A stretch of 64,000 nt of DNA, taken from contig JACKHC010000001.1 in NCBI GenBank assembly GCA_020639235.1, positions 868,001 to 932,000 on the forward strand, given 5' to 3'. Below the pieces are notes generated by a model. It was not told where the DNA came from and ran no database searches. It worked only from the letters and a program-made list of their open reading frames with translations. This stretch comes from Phycisphaeraceae bacterium. Lineage in GTDB: Bacteria > Planctomycetota > Phycisphaerae > Phycisphaerales > UBA1924. Positions 43,150-54,380 of this stretch are shown here, in pieces. A program made the translations under genes and the position numbers. Positions within the stretch are counted from its first letter, which is position 1. Every line of letters starts with the position of its first letter.

Positions 43150-43992
43150 ATGGCAACGCCCGGGCCCTCGAGCGAGATCAGGTACTTCTGCCGGCGGTGT
43201 CGGTACGAGCTGACGGGGCTCGGGTTCCGGGAGATCGACGGGTATCCGCAGTGCCCGGAGTGCGGCTCGCTGTTCAGGCCGGGCGATCCCGAGACGACAA
43301 CGCCGACCCCCCACGGCCCGGTGCGCCGGTTTGTGCATTCGCGCACCGGGAAGGTGATGCTGGCGATGGTGTTGTTGTTCGTGGGGTACAAGACGAATGT
43401 GCTGCCGCGGCCGGTGCGGCCCTTTGACGGGACGGCGATCAACTGGTCGCACTGGGAGTGGTTCGGCGTGGACCACGGGACGCAGCGGTTGCCCTCGGCG
43501 TGGGGCGGCACGACGCCGCGTTGGGTGAACTGGGAGGTGACCTGGCGGTGGGGGCGCGTGCGGGCGGTGCGCGTGGTCGAGGCGCAGTTCGGCGCGGTGA
43601 TCTGGAGCGTCGATCGCGGCCCGAACGGCGTGTTCCGGCTGGATGTGGACGCGACGGCGGTGGATTGGTCCGATCTGCTGACGGGTCTCAACGCGGTGAG
43701 CCGCCCCGATGAGTTTCTGGGGGTGACGATCGACGGGGATCGGAGCGTGCATCAGGAGAACCCGCGTCCGTTCTCGGTGACCGGCACGAAGCAGGAGGTC
43801 ATCGGGGAGATGGTCCGCCAGTACGGGCTGGCGATCCGGACGCTCGTGGTGCCGAACAATCACGGCGATGTGTGGGTGTTCGACGCGGAGGCGCAGGCGA
43901 TGCGGCTGGTGTCGGTGCAGGAGGCGTCGGAGATGGGGTACGACCCGGCGCGTGATGATCAAGCCGTTCTGCCCCGGCCGTTCTGGAACTGA
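43150..43992 (+). CDS. Zinc-ribbon membrane protein, unknown function
   Basis: A 280-residue protein beginning with a zinc ribbon (CRRCRYELTG, then CPECGSLF, residues 14-41), one helix (about 68-84, VMLAMVLLFVGYKTN), and a soluble C-terminal domain with WSHWEWFGVDHG and INGV-like beta segments. It is the reverse order of the ribbon proteins at 31671 and 38122. A TTG 6 nt upstream is an alternative start. Function unknown. Confidence 0.75.
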   Translation: MATPGPSSEIRYFCRRCRYELTGLGFREIDGYPQCPECGSLFRPGDPETTTPTPHGPVRRFVHSRTGKVMLAMVLLFVGYKTNVLPRPVRPFDGTAINWSHWEWFGVDHGTQRLPSAWGGTTPRWVNWEVTWRWGRVRAVRVVEAQFGAVIWSVDRGPNGVFRLDVDATAVDWSDLLTGLNAVSRPDEFLGVTIDGDRSVHQENPRPFSVTGTKQEVIGEMVRQYGLAIRTLVVPNNHGDVWVFDAEAQAMRLVSVQEASEMGYDPARDDQAVLPRPFWN

Positions 43993-44119
43993 CGCGGTCG
44001 TCGGGCAGGCCCTCGGAGCGCGGGCGGGCGGGGGCTTTGGTGGGGGCGGATACACTCTGCCCTCGCAAACGACTCACACCCACCCCCCCTCCCCCCCGGG
44101 AATCGGACACCCGACCGCC

Positions 44120-46983
<2,864 letters not shown>

Positions 46984-46987
<4 letters not shown>

Positions 46988-48213
46988 GCGCGGTGAAGCA
47001 AGTGCCGGATGCACGCGGGCGGTTCGGCGCGTTCGGCGGCGCGTATGTGCCCGAGACGCTGATGGCGGCGGTGCATCAGCTGGCCGAGGAATACGCGCGG
47101 GCGCGGAAGGACCCAACGTTTCAGCGGGAGCTGGACGGGTTGCTGGAGTCGTTCGTGGGGCGGGCGACGCCTCTGTATTTCGCGGAGCGGCTGACGGAAC
47201 TGGCGCGGGAGCGGGCGGGCGACAAGAAGCGCGGGGCGGAGATCTGGCTGAAGCGCGAGGATTTGGCGCACACGGGGGCGCACAAGATCAACAACACGAT
47301 CGGACAGGGGTTGCTCACTCAGCGGATGGGGAAGAAGCGCGTGATCGCGGAGACGGGCGCGGGTCAGCACGGCGTGGCAACGGCGACGGCGGCGGCGCAC
47401 CTGGGGCTCTCGTGCGAGGTGTACATGGGGGCGGAGGATGTGCGGCGTCAGCGGCTGAATGTCGTGCGCATGGAGTTGTTGGGCGCGAAGGTGATACCGG
47501 TGGAGGGTGGGTCGCGGACGCTGAAGGATGCGACGAACGAGGCGATGCGCGACTGGATGGCGTCGGTGGAGTCGACGCATTACATCCTGGGGTCGGTTGT
47601 GGGGCCGCATCCGTTCCCGATGATCGTGCGCGACTTTCAGTCGGTGATCGGTCGCGAGACGCGGGAGCAGAGTCTGGCGATGTTCGGCGCGCTGCCGGAT
47701 GCGATTGTGGCGTGCGTGGGCGGTGGGTCGAACGCTGCGGGGATGTTCTATCCGTTTGTCGAGGATGCGAGCGTGCGGCTTGTTGGCGTTGAGGCGGGCG
47801 GATCGGGGAACGGGCTTGGGCAGCACGCGGCGCCGCTTTCTTTCGGATCGCCGGGCGTGTTGCACGGCTCGATGAGTTATGTGCTGCAGGACGAGTGGGG
47901 TCAGACCGCGCCGGTGCATTCGTGCAGCGCGGGTCTGGATTATCCGGGGGTGGGGCCGGAGCATTCGTACTGGAAGGATTGCGGGCGCGTCGAGTACACA
48001 TCGATCAATGATGACGAGGCGCTGGAGGCGTTCTCGACGCTGGCGCATCGCGAGGGGATCATTCCGGCGCTGGAGAGCGCGCACGCGATCGCGCACGGGT
48101 TGCGGCTGGCGGCGTCGATGGGGCGTGGGTCGCGGTTGGTCGTCAACCTTTCGGGCCGGGGGGACAAGGATGTCGATGAGGCGGCGCGATTGATCGCGGA
48201 ACGGTGCCGCTGA
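46984..48213 (+). CDS. trpB: Tryptophan synthase beta subunit
   Basis: A 409-residue PLP enzyme joining indole and serine to tryptophan. It shows GRFGAFGGAYVPETLM (12-27), the PLP lysine Lys101 in KREDLAHTGAHKINNT, ETGAGQHGVATATAAA and the phosphate loop CVGGGSNAAGMF. It starts with GTG inside the alaS stop (GTGA overlap). No trpA, trpC or trpF is near, so the pathway is scattered. TrpB1-type by its motifs. Confidence 0.96.
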
Positions 48214-48437
48214 TTCTTGCCGATTGCAAGGGGATTCTCGGAGGAACGGGCTATTGCCGACGTTCCGATGATGATCTTTTTGCGTGACAGGGGGCGGTTT
48301 TGGTGTGACGCTATCCGTTGACTCGCCCTCCAAGATCGAGGAGAGGGCCGTTGCTTTGCCAGAGGGACTGGTGAAGGACCGGGCGCCGGAACGTCCGACG
48401 CTCGACGGTCTGAGACAACTTGTACGAGGAGATCACC

Positions 48438-50294
48438 ATGGAGCGCTTCGGAAAGCGACCGCTTCGGGTTTGGTCGCGTCATGCGCGGGCGATTTGCGCC
48501 GCGGGCGCTGCGATCATCGCCGGGCTCTTTGCGGACACGAGCACGCTTGGGTGCGGCGGGACGCCGCCGCCGACGTGCGGGATGACGTATGTCTTTACGA
48601 AATCGGGTGAGTTCAATGTGACGACATCCGGCGGCGTGATGACGATCGACACGCTGCACTATCTGAACATTGTGGAGTTGCCGGCCGGGAACGGGCTGTG
48701 CCCGCCGGGGCCGTACTTCGTGACGATGACGGTGGCGATGGATTGCACGCCGGACCCGGACTTCGGGCCCGCGTTGTTCGGGCCGTTCCTGCTCAACAAC
48801 GGCGGGTTCACGAATGTGCCGCTGGTGGTCGCGATTCCGGCCGGACCGCCGCGCGTATGCTCGCTGACGATCACGGCGGACATTCTGCTGGCCGACGGGA
48901 CGACGCTCTCGAAGGTGAATAAGCAGGAGGTGTGCATTGTCGAGGAGATCACGCCCGGCGTGCCGCGGCTTGATCTGCAGTTGCTCGGCCCGTCGATCGC
49001 GGCGGTGCACCCGGGCGATCAGTCGAGCAGTTCGTTCCGGTTGACGAACAACGATCCGACGCACAGCTTCACGGGGCTGGTGACGGGCGACATGGAGACG
49101 GTCGCGAAGATGCCGGGGGGCACTTCGCCGTACAGGTATGCCGTGTCGGATCCGGGCCCTGGCGACAACTATCCGATTCAGTGGGGCGACTCGCTCCCGC
49201 CGGGAGGGTGCATCCCGCTGCCGCCCGATCCGCACAATGTGCTGCCGCAGGTGATCACGCGTTCGGTGTCGCTGTTGCCGGGTGAGTCGGTTGACTTTGA
49301 TCTTGTTGCGCGTCCGTGGGGCATGTGCGCGGATGGTTCGTGCGGCGAGGGCCTTGTTGTTGCGGATGGCACTTTCGCCGACGGGACGACTGGTATCGCG
49401 TGCGCGGGCGTTGCGGTGCAGGTTGACTCCACGACGCCGCCGCAGTTGTTGTGGGCGGATGCGGGCGTGAGTTCGGTCATTCTTCCGTTCGGCCCGCCGG
49501 CGGCGCTGCTCGTCGATCCCGGATCGGAGCCGTTCTTCCCGCCTCCCCCGCCGTGGCTGGCGGTTCCCGACCCGTTGGGATTCCAGCAGATCTTTGTGAA
49601 CGGACTGCCCGAACCGGCGCAATCTGAGACGAGCCCGATGCTCATTACGCCGTATAACGGCCGGCTTCAGACGATGATGCTGCCCTTTGGGACGGGGTGG
49701 TCGGTCGACTCGTTCTTCGATATCGACTATCGCATCGACTTCCAAGGGCTCCCGAGTCAGCCCGATGTGCAGGTCGAGATTGTTTCGATGAGTCTGGTCG
49801 GCGGCGCGCCGTTCGGGTTCGAGAATGTGTACCCGTTCCTGATGGGCACGGTGCGCGTGCACAACAACGACTTCACGGTGGACTCGTTCTTCGACATCAT
49901 GTGGCAGTTCAAGCTCGAGGGTCTGATGCCGGGTGATCCGCTCGGTCAGCCGTTGCCGCTGATGCCCTCGTTTGTGATCCCGCCAGGCAACAACGGCCTC
50001 GACCTGCACCTGCAGGCGGCGCTCGGGCCGGGTGTGAGGCAGGGCGTGTTGCCGTCGTTTGCGGCGCTGCGGCTGACGCAGGATTTTCGTGCGTTTGCGC
50101 GGCCGGTGCCGCCGCCGGCGTGCCCGGGCGACATCGACAACTCGGGCGGCGTGGATGTTGACGACCTCAACGCGATTCTTTCGGCGTTCGGCGGTCCTGT
50201 GCCGCCGGGCGATCCGCGCGACCTCGCCAACAACGACGGGTTGATCGATGTGGACGATCTGAATGTCGTGCTGGCGAACTTCGGTTGCCCGTAG
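48438..50294 (+). CDS. Secreted beta-rich protein with dockerin-like tail
   Basis: A 618-residue exported protein: signal region about 12-38 (ICAAGAAIIAGLFAD), a long Pro/Gly-rich beta body with SVDSFFDI(D/M) repeated twice at about 425 and 485, and a C-terminal dockerin-like tail (about 562-618) with two calcium-loop halves, CPGDIDNSGGVDVDDLN and LANNDGLIDVDDLNVVL. The body matches no family I know. GAGGAG lies just before the ATG. The last 175 nt plus the terminator are identical to those of the next gene. Confidence 0.8.
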   Translation: MERFGKRPLRVWSRHARAICAAGAAIIAGLFADTSTLGCGGTPPPTCGMTYVFTKSGEFNVTTSGGVMTIDTLHYLNIVELPAGNGLCPPGPYFVTMTVAMDCTPDPDFGPALFGPFLLNNGGFTNVPLVVAIPAGPPRVCSLTITADILLADGTTLSKVNKQEVCIVEEITPGVPRLDLQLLGPSIAAVHPGDQSSSSFRLTNNDPTHSFTGLVTGDMETVAKMPGGTSPYRYAVSDPGPGDNYPIQWGDSLPPGGCIPLPPDPHNVLPQVITRSVSLLPGESVDFDLVARPWGMCADGSCGEGLVVADGTFADGTTGIACAGVAVQVDSTTPPQLLWADAGVSSVILPFGPPAALLVDPGSEPFFPPPPPWLAVPDPLGFQQIFVNGLPEPAQSETSPMLITPYNGRLQTMMLPFGTGWSVDSFFDIDYRIDFQGLPSQPDVQVEIVSMSLVGGAPFGFENVYPFLMGTVRVHNNDFTVDSFFDIMWQFKLEGLMPGDPLGQPLPLMPSFVIPPGNNGLDLHLQAALGPGVRQGVLPSFAALRLTQDFRAFARPVPPPACPGDIDNSGGVDVDDLNAILSAFGGPVPPGDPRDLANNDGLIDVDDLNVVLANFGCP

Positions 50295-50335
50295 TCGTCG
50301 TTGTCTGAGTTTCGCTTGAAACAACACCCCCGGCC
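50120..50335 (+). repeat. 216-bp perfect direct repeat, copy 1
   Basis: Identical, base for base on reading, to 51381-51596. It covers the dockerin-like tail codons, the stop, the 3' untranslated part and the left arm of the terminator. Bases outside differ at once on both sides. Confidence 0.95.
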
Positions 50336-50595
50336 GTGGGCGCCGGGGGTGTTTTCTTTGGGAAGAGCGCCTGCGGGGAGCGGTAGTACGATGCCGACCC
50401 TGTTAGGAAGAGGGCGACATCGTTTGAGGGCGATGGAATCTCCTTGTAGGTGACCGGAGCGGCATTAGACTGTCACACGAGATGTGAGGTACGGTGGTTC
50501 TATCAACTTGATAGTTGTTCGAGGTATTGATGTGGATCGCGCGTTGCGCGGCGAATGCCCGGACCATTGATTGGTTTAGCGAGTGGAGCGTGAAC
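50295..50595. other. 301-nt intergenic region between two dockerin-tail genes
   Basis: It holds the terminator of the left gene and the leader of the right one. The middle (50420-50560) is AT-richer, with TCAACTTGATAGTTG, a short inverted repeat near 50502-50516. No further gene is seen. Confidence 0.6.
50323..50359 (+). terminator. Intrinsic terminator after the 48438 gene
   Basis: AACACCCCCGGC (50323-50334) pairs perfectly with GCCGGGGGTGTT (50342-50353), followed by TTCTTT. A strong 12-bp stem. Confidence 0.9.
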
Positions 50596-51555
50596 ATGGG
50601 CAGCGTGTTGCGTGCGTCGCGGTTGGGGACGATGCGTGGCGTTGTGGGGGCATTGATTGCGTCCGGGCTTTGTGCTCCATGGGCAGCGAGCGCGCCGGTC
50701 TTGTATGAGGGGTTCGATGTTGCGACCGGCCCGCTGCACGGCAAGGCGGGCGCGACGAGCTTCGGATTTGATGCGGTCCTTGGTACGTTCTGGGACAAGA
50801 GCATCTTTGACGATCCCGAGGTGGGCGCGGGGTCGATCGCCGCTCCCGGTTCCACGGCGGGCTTCTACACGGCGGTGCCGGTCGGCAACCGAGTCATTCA
50901 GGACTTTCAGGGCACGACGGTGACGCGTACGACGGCTGTCAGCGCGCCGCACTTGTACGGCACTTTTCTGGCGACTCTGAGTCTCAATCCGGCGGTGGGG
51001 ACCCCGCGAGCGTCTGTCCTGTACACGAACTTTAGTGTGTTCGGAGAGACCACCGGCGGCCCGACGACCTGGCATGTGCAGACCGCGGCCGGTGTCACGA
51101 ATACCGGCATCGATGCCAACACCACTACGCTCGTTTCCTGGGAACTGGTGTTCGATCAGGTGAACTCGTCGAATCCAGACACGCTGCGTGTCTGGTTCAA
51201 CACCAATCCGCTCTCGGCCCCGGCGGATTTCCAGATCACGAGCGCCAATCTGGGTCAGAACCTGTTGGGAGGACTTACCCTGCGGAACGACATCTTCCTT
51301 GGAATCTCCACGGTCGAGTTCGATGAGTTCCGGATCGGTACGGACTGGCAGAGCGTGGGCATTCAGCCGGCCCCCCCCGTGTGCCCGGGCGACATCGACA
51401 ACTCGGGCGGCGTGGATGTTGACGACCTCAACGCGATTCTTTCGGCGTTCGGCGGTCCTGTGCCGCCGGGCGATCCGCGCGACCTCGCCAACAACGACGG
51501 GTTGATCGATGTGGACGATCTGAATGTCGTGCTGGCGAACTTCGGTTGCCCGTAG
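50596..51555 (+). CDS. Secreted protein with dockerin-like tail
   Basis: A 319-residue exported protein: signal peptide about MRGVVGALIASGLCAPWAAS, a beta-sandwich body (about 45-255; LYEGFDVATGPL, ISTVEFDEFRIGTDW) that looks like a lectin-like jelly roll (LamG/PEP-CTERM substrate type), and the same dockerin-like tail as the previous gene. GGAG lies 8 nt before the ATG at 50596; starts at 50515 or 50530 would put charged residues ahead of the signal. FDEFRIG at the end of the body supports a concanavalin-like fold. Confidence 0.8.
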   Translation: MGSVLRASRLGTMRGVVGALIASGLCAPWAASAPVLYEGFDVATGPLHGKAGATSFGFDAVLGTFWDKSIFDDPEVGAGSIAAPGSTAGFYTAVPVGNRVIQDFQGTTVTRTTAVSAPHLYGTFLATLSLNPAVGTPRASVLYTNFSVFGETTGGPTTWHVQTAAGVTNTGIDANTTTLVSWELVFDQVNSSNPDTLRVWFNTNPLSAPADFQITSANLGQNLLGGLTLRNDIFLGISTVEFDEFRIGTDWQSVGIQPAPPVCPGDIDNSGGVDVDDLNAILSAFGGPVPPGDPRDLANNDGLIDVDDLNVVLANFGCP

Positions 51556-51596
51556 TCGTCGTTGTCTGAGTTTCGCTTGAAACAACACCCCCGGCC
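51381..51596 (+). repeat. 216-bp perfect direct repeat, copy 2
   Basis: Identical to 50120-50335; offset 1261 bp. No differences even at third codon positions. Confidence 0.95.
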
Positions 51597-51621
51597 TCAA
51601 GAGCCGGGGGTGTTTCGCTTT
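51584..51621 (+). terminator. Intrinsic terminator after the 50596 gene
   Basis: AACACCCCCGGC (51584-51595) pairs with GCCGGGGGTGTT (51603-51614), loop CTCAAGA, then TCGCTTT. The left arm belongs to the 216-bp repeat, the right arm does not, yet pairing is kept. Confidence 0.85.
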
Positions 51622-51642
51622 CAGAGTGGATGGGGGGAAAGG

Positions 51643-52365
51643 TCAGCAGTCGTCGCGGAAGACGGCGATGTCGATCACGTTGTTGTGGTATCGGATGACA
51701 TCCAGGGAGTATCCGTATCCTTCGAAGCACACCTCCGGGCAGCCGTAGATGCGGATGTAGGTTTTGCCGCAGACCTTGACCTTGCAGACCTCGTAGCCGG
51801 CGCAACGGGCGGCCTCGATGAGCGCTTCGAAGACATGGTCTTTGCGGACTTCGACGCGGTGGTCGTTGATGGTGAATGTGCCGAGCACATTCCCGCGATA
51901 CGAGTGGCTGCGGTGTTCGACGCCGCCGCCCCGGAAGTCGATATCGATGTTGACATCGACGTCGCGCCCGCGGCGCCAATCCGAGGGTTCCGGGCAGTCG
52001 CGGTCGCGCTGATCGCAGTCGCGGTCGCGGTCGTGCCGGTATCCGCCGCGCTGGCGCCACGACTCGCGGTCGTTGTTCCACTCGCGTCCGTCGCGGCGGT
52101 GATCATCGTCCCAGCGGCCGCGCTCGCGTCCGTTCTGATTTCCGCGTTCGTGCGCAGCGGGCCGTGCGGCGTTCACGGGCGATGCGTCGCGGCTGGGCGT
52201 CTTCTCGACGCGCACCGGGGCGGCCTGCTGGCGTGCCAGGGTGCGCTTGTTCGGCGCGACTTTCTGCCCGGCGAGTGCGCCTGGAGCGATCGCGAGGATG
52301 GCGCCGATGGCCAGGGCGGCGAGCGTCATGGATCGGGCGTGCGTGTTGTTGAGATTGCGTGTCAT
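51643..52365 (-). CDS. Exported Arg/Asp-rich protein with Cys-rich end, unknown function
   Basis: A 240-residue protein with a signal peptide (SMTLAALAIGAILAIAPGAL), a low-complexity middle rich in Arg, Asp, Asn and Gln (about 70-140), and a C-terminal folded part with VEVRKDHVFEALIEAARC and CKVKVCGKTYIRIYGC, six or more Cys in all, suited to disulfides in the periplasm. No family recognised. AAGGAG lies 6 nt before the ATG. Confidence 0.75.
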   Translation of the reverse strand: MTRNLNNTHARSMTLAALAIGAILAIAPGALAGQKVAPNKRTLARQQAAPVRVEKTPSRDASPVNAARPAAHERGNQNGRERGRWDDDHRRDGREWNNDRESWRQRGGYRHDRDRDCDQRDRDCPEPSDWRRGRDVDVNIDIDFRGGGVEHRSHSYRGNVLGTFTINDHRVEVRKDHVFEALIEAARCAGYEVCKVKVCGKTYIRIYGCPEVCFEGYGYSLDVIRYHNNVIDIAVFRDDC

Positions 52366-52590
52366 GGTCGACTCCTTTCGTCGATCGCCGCGGAGTCTTG
52401 CCGCGGCCTTTGTGTGTCTCCGGGCAAGAGCGTGCGGGTGCGCGGCGCGGCGTGACGCGATCGGGGGCGACGGGCGATGAAATCGCATGGATCGTGCGGG
52501 GTCGCGCCGATCTGGGAGAATGTGCGTCACGCCCGCGAGTGAGGCGTCAGGAAGTCAGCGAGAATCGCGCGCGCGAGGAGTTCCCGACAG

Positions 52591-53262
52591 ATGAGCCAGC
52601 AGCACAACACACCGGAGCCCGGGAAGGATCCGAAGGCGTCGCTGACGTTCGCGGCGTCGCAGCGGTTCGTGCGACCGATGCAGCGCGAGATCACAGCGCT
52701 CATCAACGCGTATCACTCGGCGGTGGCGGACAGGGACGCGGAGGCGAAGAAGCGCATCCGCTCGAGCATCCTGGACAAGCTGGATGAGTTTGATCGCACG
52801 AACGGCGACGGGCATCAGTACCCCAACTGGGTGCGGCCGGTGATGCGGGCCAATGCGCACGCGGCGTTCGGCGAGTTGGAGGACGCGATCCGGTTCGAAC
52901 TCCGCGGCGCGGAGCACGCCGAGATCGACATGCACAAGGCGATCAGCGCCAACAATCTTTCGGACCACTACCGGCGGCGGGGGGATCACGCGCGTGCAAT
53001 CGAGCAGGCCGAGCGGGCGTTCCGCTTGTGGCCGGAGAACGAGGGAATCATCGTGAACCTGGCCATGGCCCTCTATCACGCCGGTCGGAAGCGGGACGCG
53101 GGCCGGATGGTCGAGAAGCTGGCGGCGCTCGGCGATGTGAGCGACCCTCGGAATGTGCTGGCGGCCCACCTGCGGTTCGAGGAGGAACTCCGGGAGATGG
53201 GCGATCTGCCGGAGGTTCGGAGTCTGATTGGGAGAGTCGGGAAGGAAATGGAACCGGAATAG
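52591..53262 (+). CDS. TPR-like protein, unknown function
   Basis: A 223-residue soluble protein without a signal. A helical repeat region (about 85-190) includes AHAAFGELEDAIRFELRGAE, NNLSDHYRRRGDHARAIEQA and AMALYHAGRKRDAGRMVEKL, which fit TPR pairs. It stands alone, upstream of the sigma-like gene. A GAGGAG sequence lies about 12 nt before the ATG. Confidence 0.78.
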   Translation: MSQQHNTPEPGKDPKASLTFAASQRFVRPMQREITALINAYHSAVADRDAEAKKRIRSSILDKLDEFDRTNGDGHQYPNWVRPVMRANAHAAFGELEDAIRFELRGAEHAEIDMHKAISANNLSDHYRRRGDHARAIEQAERAFRLWPENEGIIVNLAMALYHAGRKRDAGRMVEKLAALGDVSDPRNVLAAHLRFEEELREMGDLPEVRSLIGRVGKEMEPE

Positions 53263-53333
53263 GACATTCCCAGTAACAGTTGGCTAGAAGAGTTCACCCT
53301 TGGGGGTCAGGGGGAGAGCGCAGGAGAGCGCCC

Positions 53334-54218
53334 ATGGCAAGCGAGAAGAAGAATCACGAGACCTCACGACGCGACGCCTTCCTGGCGGCGTGCATGCCCG
53401 CGGCGCGGGAGGCGGCGTCGTGCTACACGGTTCGGTTCAACCTCCGGGCGGATGCGGATGATGTCTCGTCGGAGACATGCGCTCGCGTGGTGTCGCTGGT
53501 GGCCTCGGGGCGCGAGCCCTTCGACGGCGATCCCAGCGACGCCTCGGCGCGGGAGCGCGCGGTGCGCTTCGTGTGGGGCGTCGCGGCGAATGTCGGGCGC
53601 GAGTACATCCGCAAGCAGCGGAAGCGCTCGGCGGTGGCGCACTTCGATGAGCGTGCGGCGGTCTGCGAGCAACTGGAGCTCTCGGACGCTCCGTCCGAGA
53701 AGCGAATGGAGCTGAACGAGACGATTCTGGCGGCGCTTTCGGCGCTGAAGAGGGATGTCACGGCGGATATCCGCGAGACACTGATCGTGGAAGAGATCCG
53801 GCGGAATGATTACGACCGGAGTGAGTCGGCGCGTCTCTGCGAGGGGTCGGGGCTTTCTTACGAGAGGGTGCGGGAGATGGTCGAGCAGCAGAAGGGCGGC
53901 AAGTGGTCGCCCGAGGCGTGGCGTCAGCGCGTCAAGCGGGCGCGGGACAGGGCGCGGGAGGCGCTGAGCGTTCGTGCCGCGGAGTTGGGGCTTGTGTCGC
54001 TGGTGCTGGGCGCGATCGTGTCGCTCGGCGCGGCGGTGATGCCGGGGGGGGCGGGGGTCGACTCGACGCAGAACTCGCGGCTTGAGATGCCTGCGGATGT
54101 ACGGCTGGTCGACTCGACGCAGAACGGGAATCCTAAGGGCGGGAAGGATCGATTCGAGGATCAACTGGCGTCCACGCAGAACGGGAATCCCAAGGGCGGC
54201 AAGGGGCGCGTGGCGTAG
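53334..54218 (+). CDS. Sigma-70-like (ECF) protein with membrane helix and repeat tail
   Basis: A 294-residue protein. Residues 12-100 resemble sigma region 2 (ADADDVSSETCARVVSL, then FVWGVAANVGREYIRKQRKR), and about 130-212 region 4 (ADIRETLIVEEI, then GLSYERVREMVEQQ and VKRARDRAREAL), with an insert before the last helix. A hydrophobic helix follows (218-237, LGLVSLVLGAIVSLGAAVMP), then a polar tail with three DSTQN/ASTQN units, two of them STQNGNPKGGK. A tail of this kind would be outside if the helix spans the membrane. AGGAG lies 8 nt before the chosen ATG. Not a normal stand-alone ECF sigma. Confidence 0.75.
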   Translation: MASEKKNHETSRRDAFLAACMPAAREAASCYTVRFNLRADADDVSSETCARVVSLVASGREPFDGDPSDASARERAVRFVWGVAANVGREYIRKQRKRSAVAHFDERAAVCEQLELSDAPSEKRMELNETILAALSALKRDVTADIRETLIVEEIRRNDYDRSESARLCEGSGLSYERVREMVEQQKGGKWSPEAWRQRVKRARDRAREALSVRAAELGLVSLVLGAIVSLGAAVMPGGAGVDSTQNSRLEMPADVRLVDSTQNGNPKGGKDRFEDQLASTQNGNPKGGKGRVA

Positions 54219-54249
54219 GCCGCGTTGAGGAATGCAACTGTGACGCAAG

Positions 54250-54273
54250 GGCCGACGTTCGTCGGCCTTTTTT
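54250..54273 (+). terminator. Intrinsic terminator after the sigma-like gene
   Basis: GGCCGACG (54250-54257) pairs perfectly with CGTCGGCC (54260-54267), followed by six T. Placed 31 nt after the stop. Confidence 0.9.
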
Positions 54274-54380
54274 CATTTTCCGGTTCCGGGTGGGAACGGC
54301 TAAGTGTTGTGCGCATCGAAGGATGTGAAACACCCGCCGGCTGACTCCCAGCGGCGCATCACATCCAGGGGAATCACAAC

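Noticed and set aside
47940..50327. About 795-codon minus-strand frame opposite trpB and the dockerin-tail gene
   Set aside because: Arg/His-rich, no domain, and it crosses a real terminator; the plus-strand genes explain the region.
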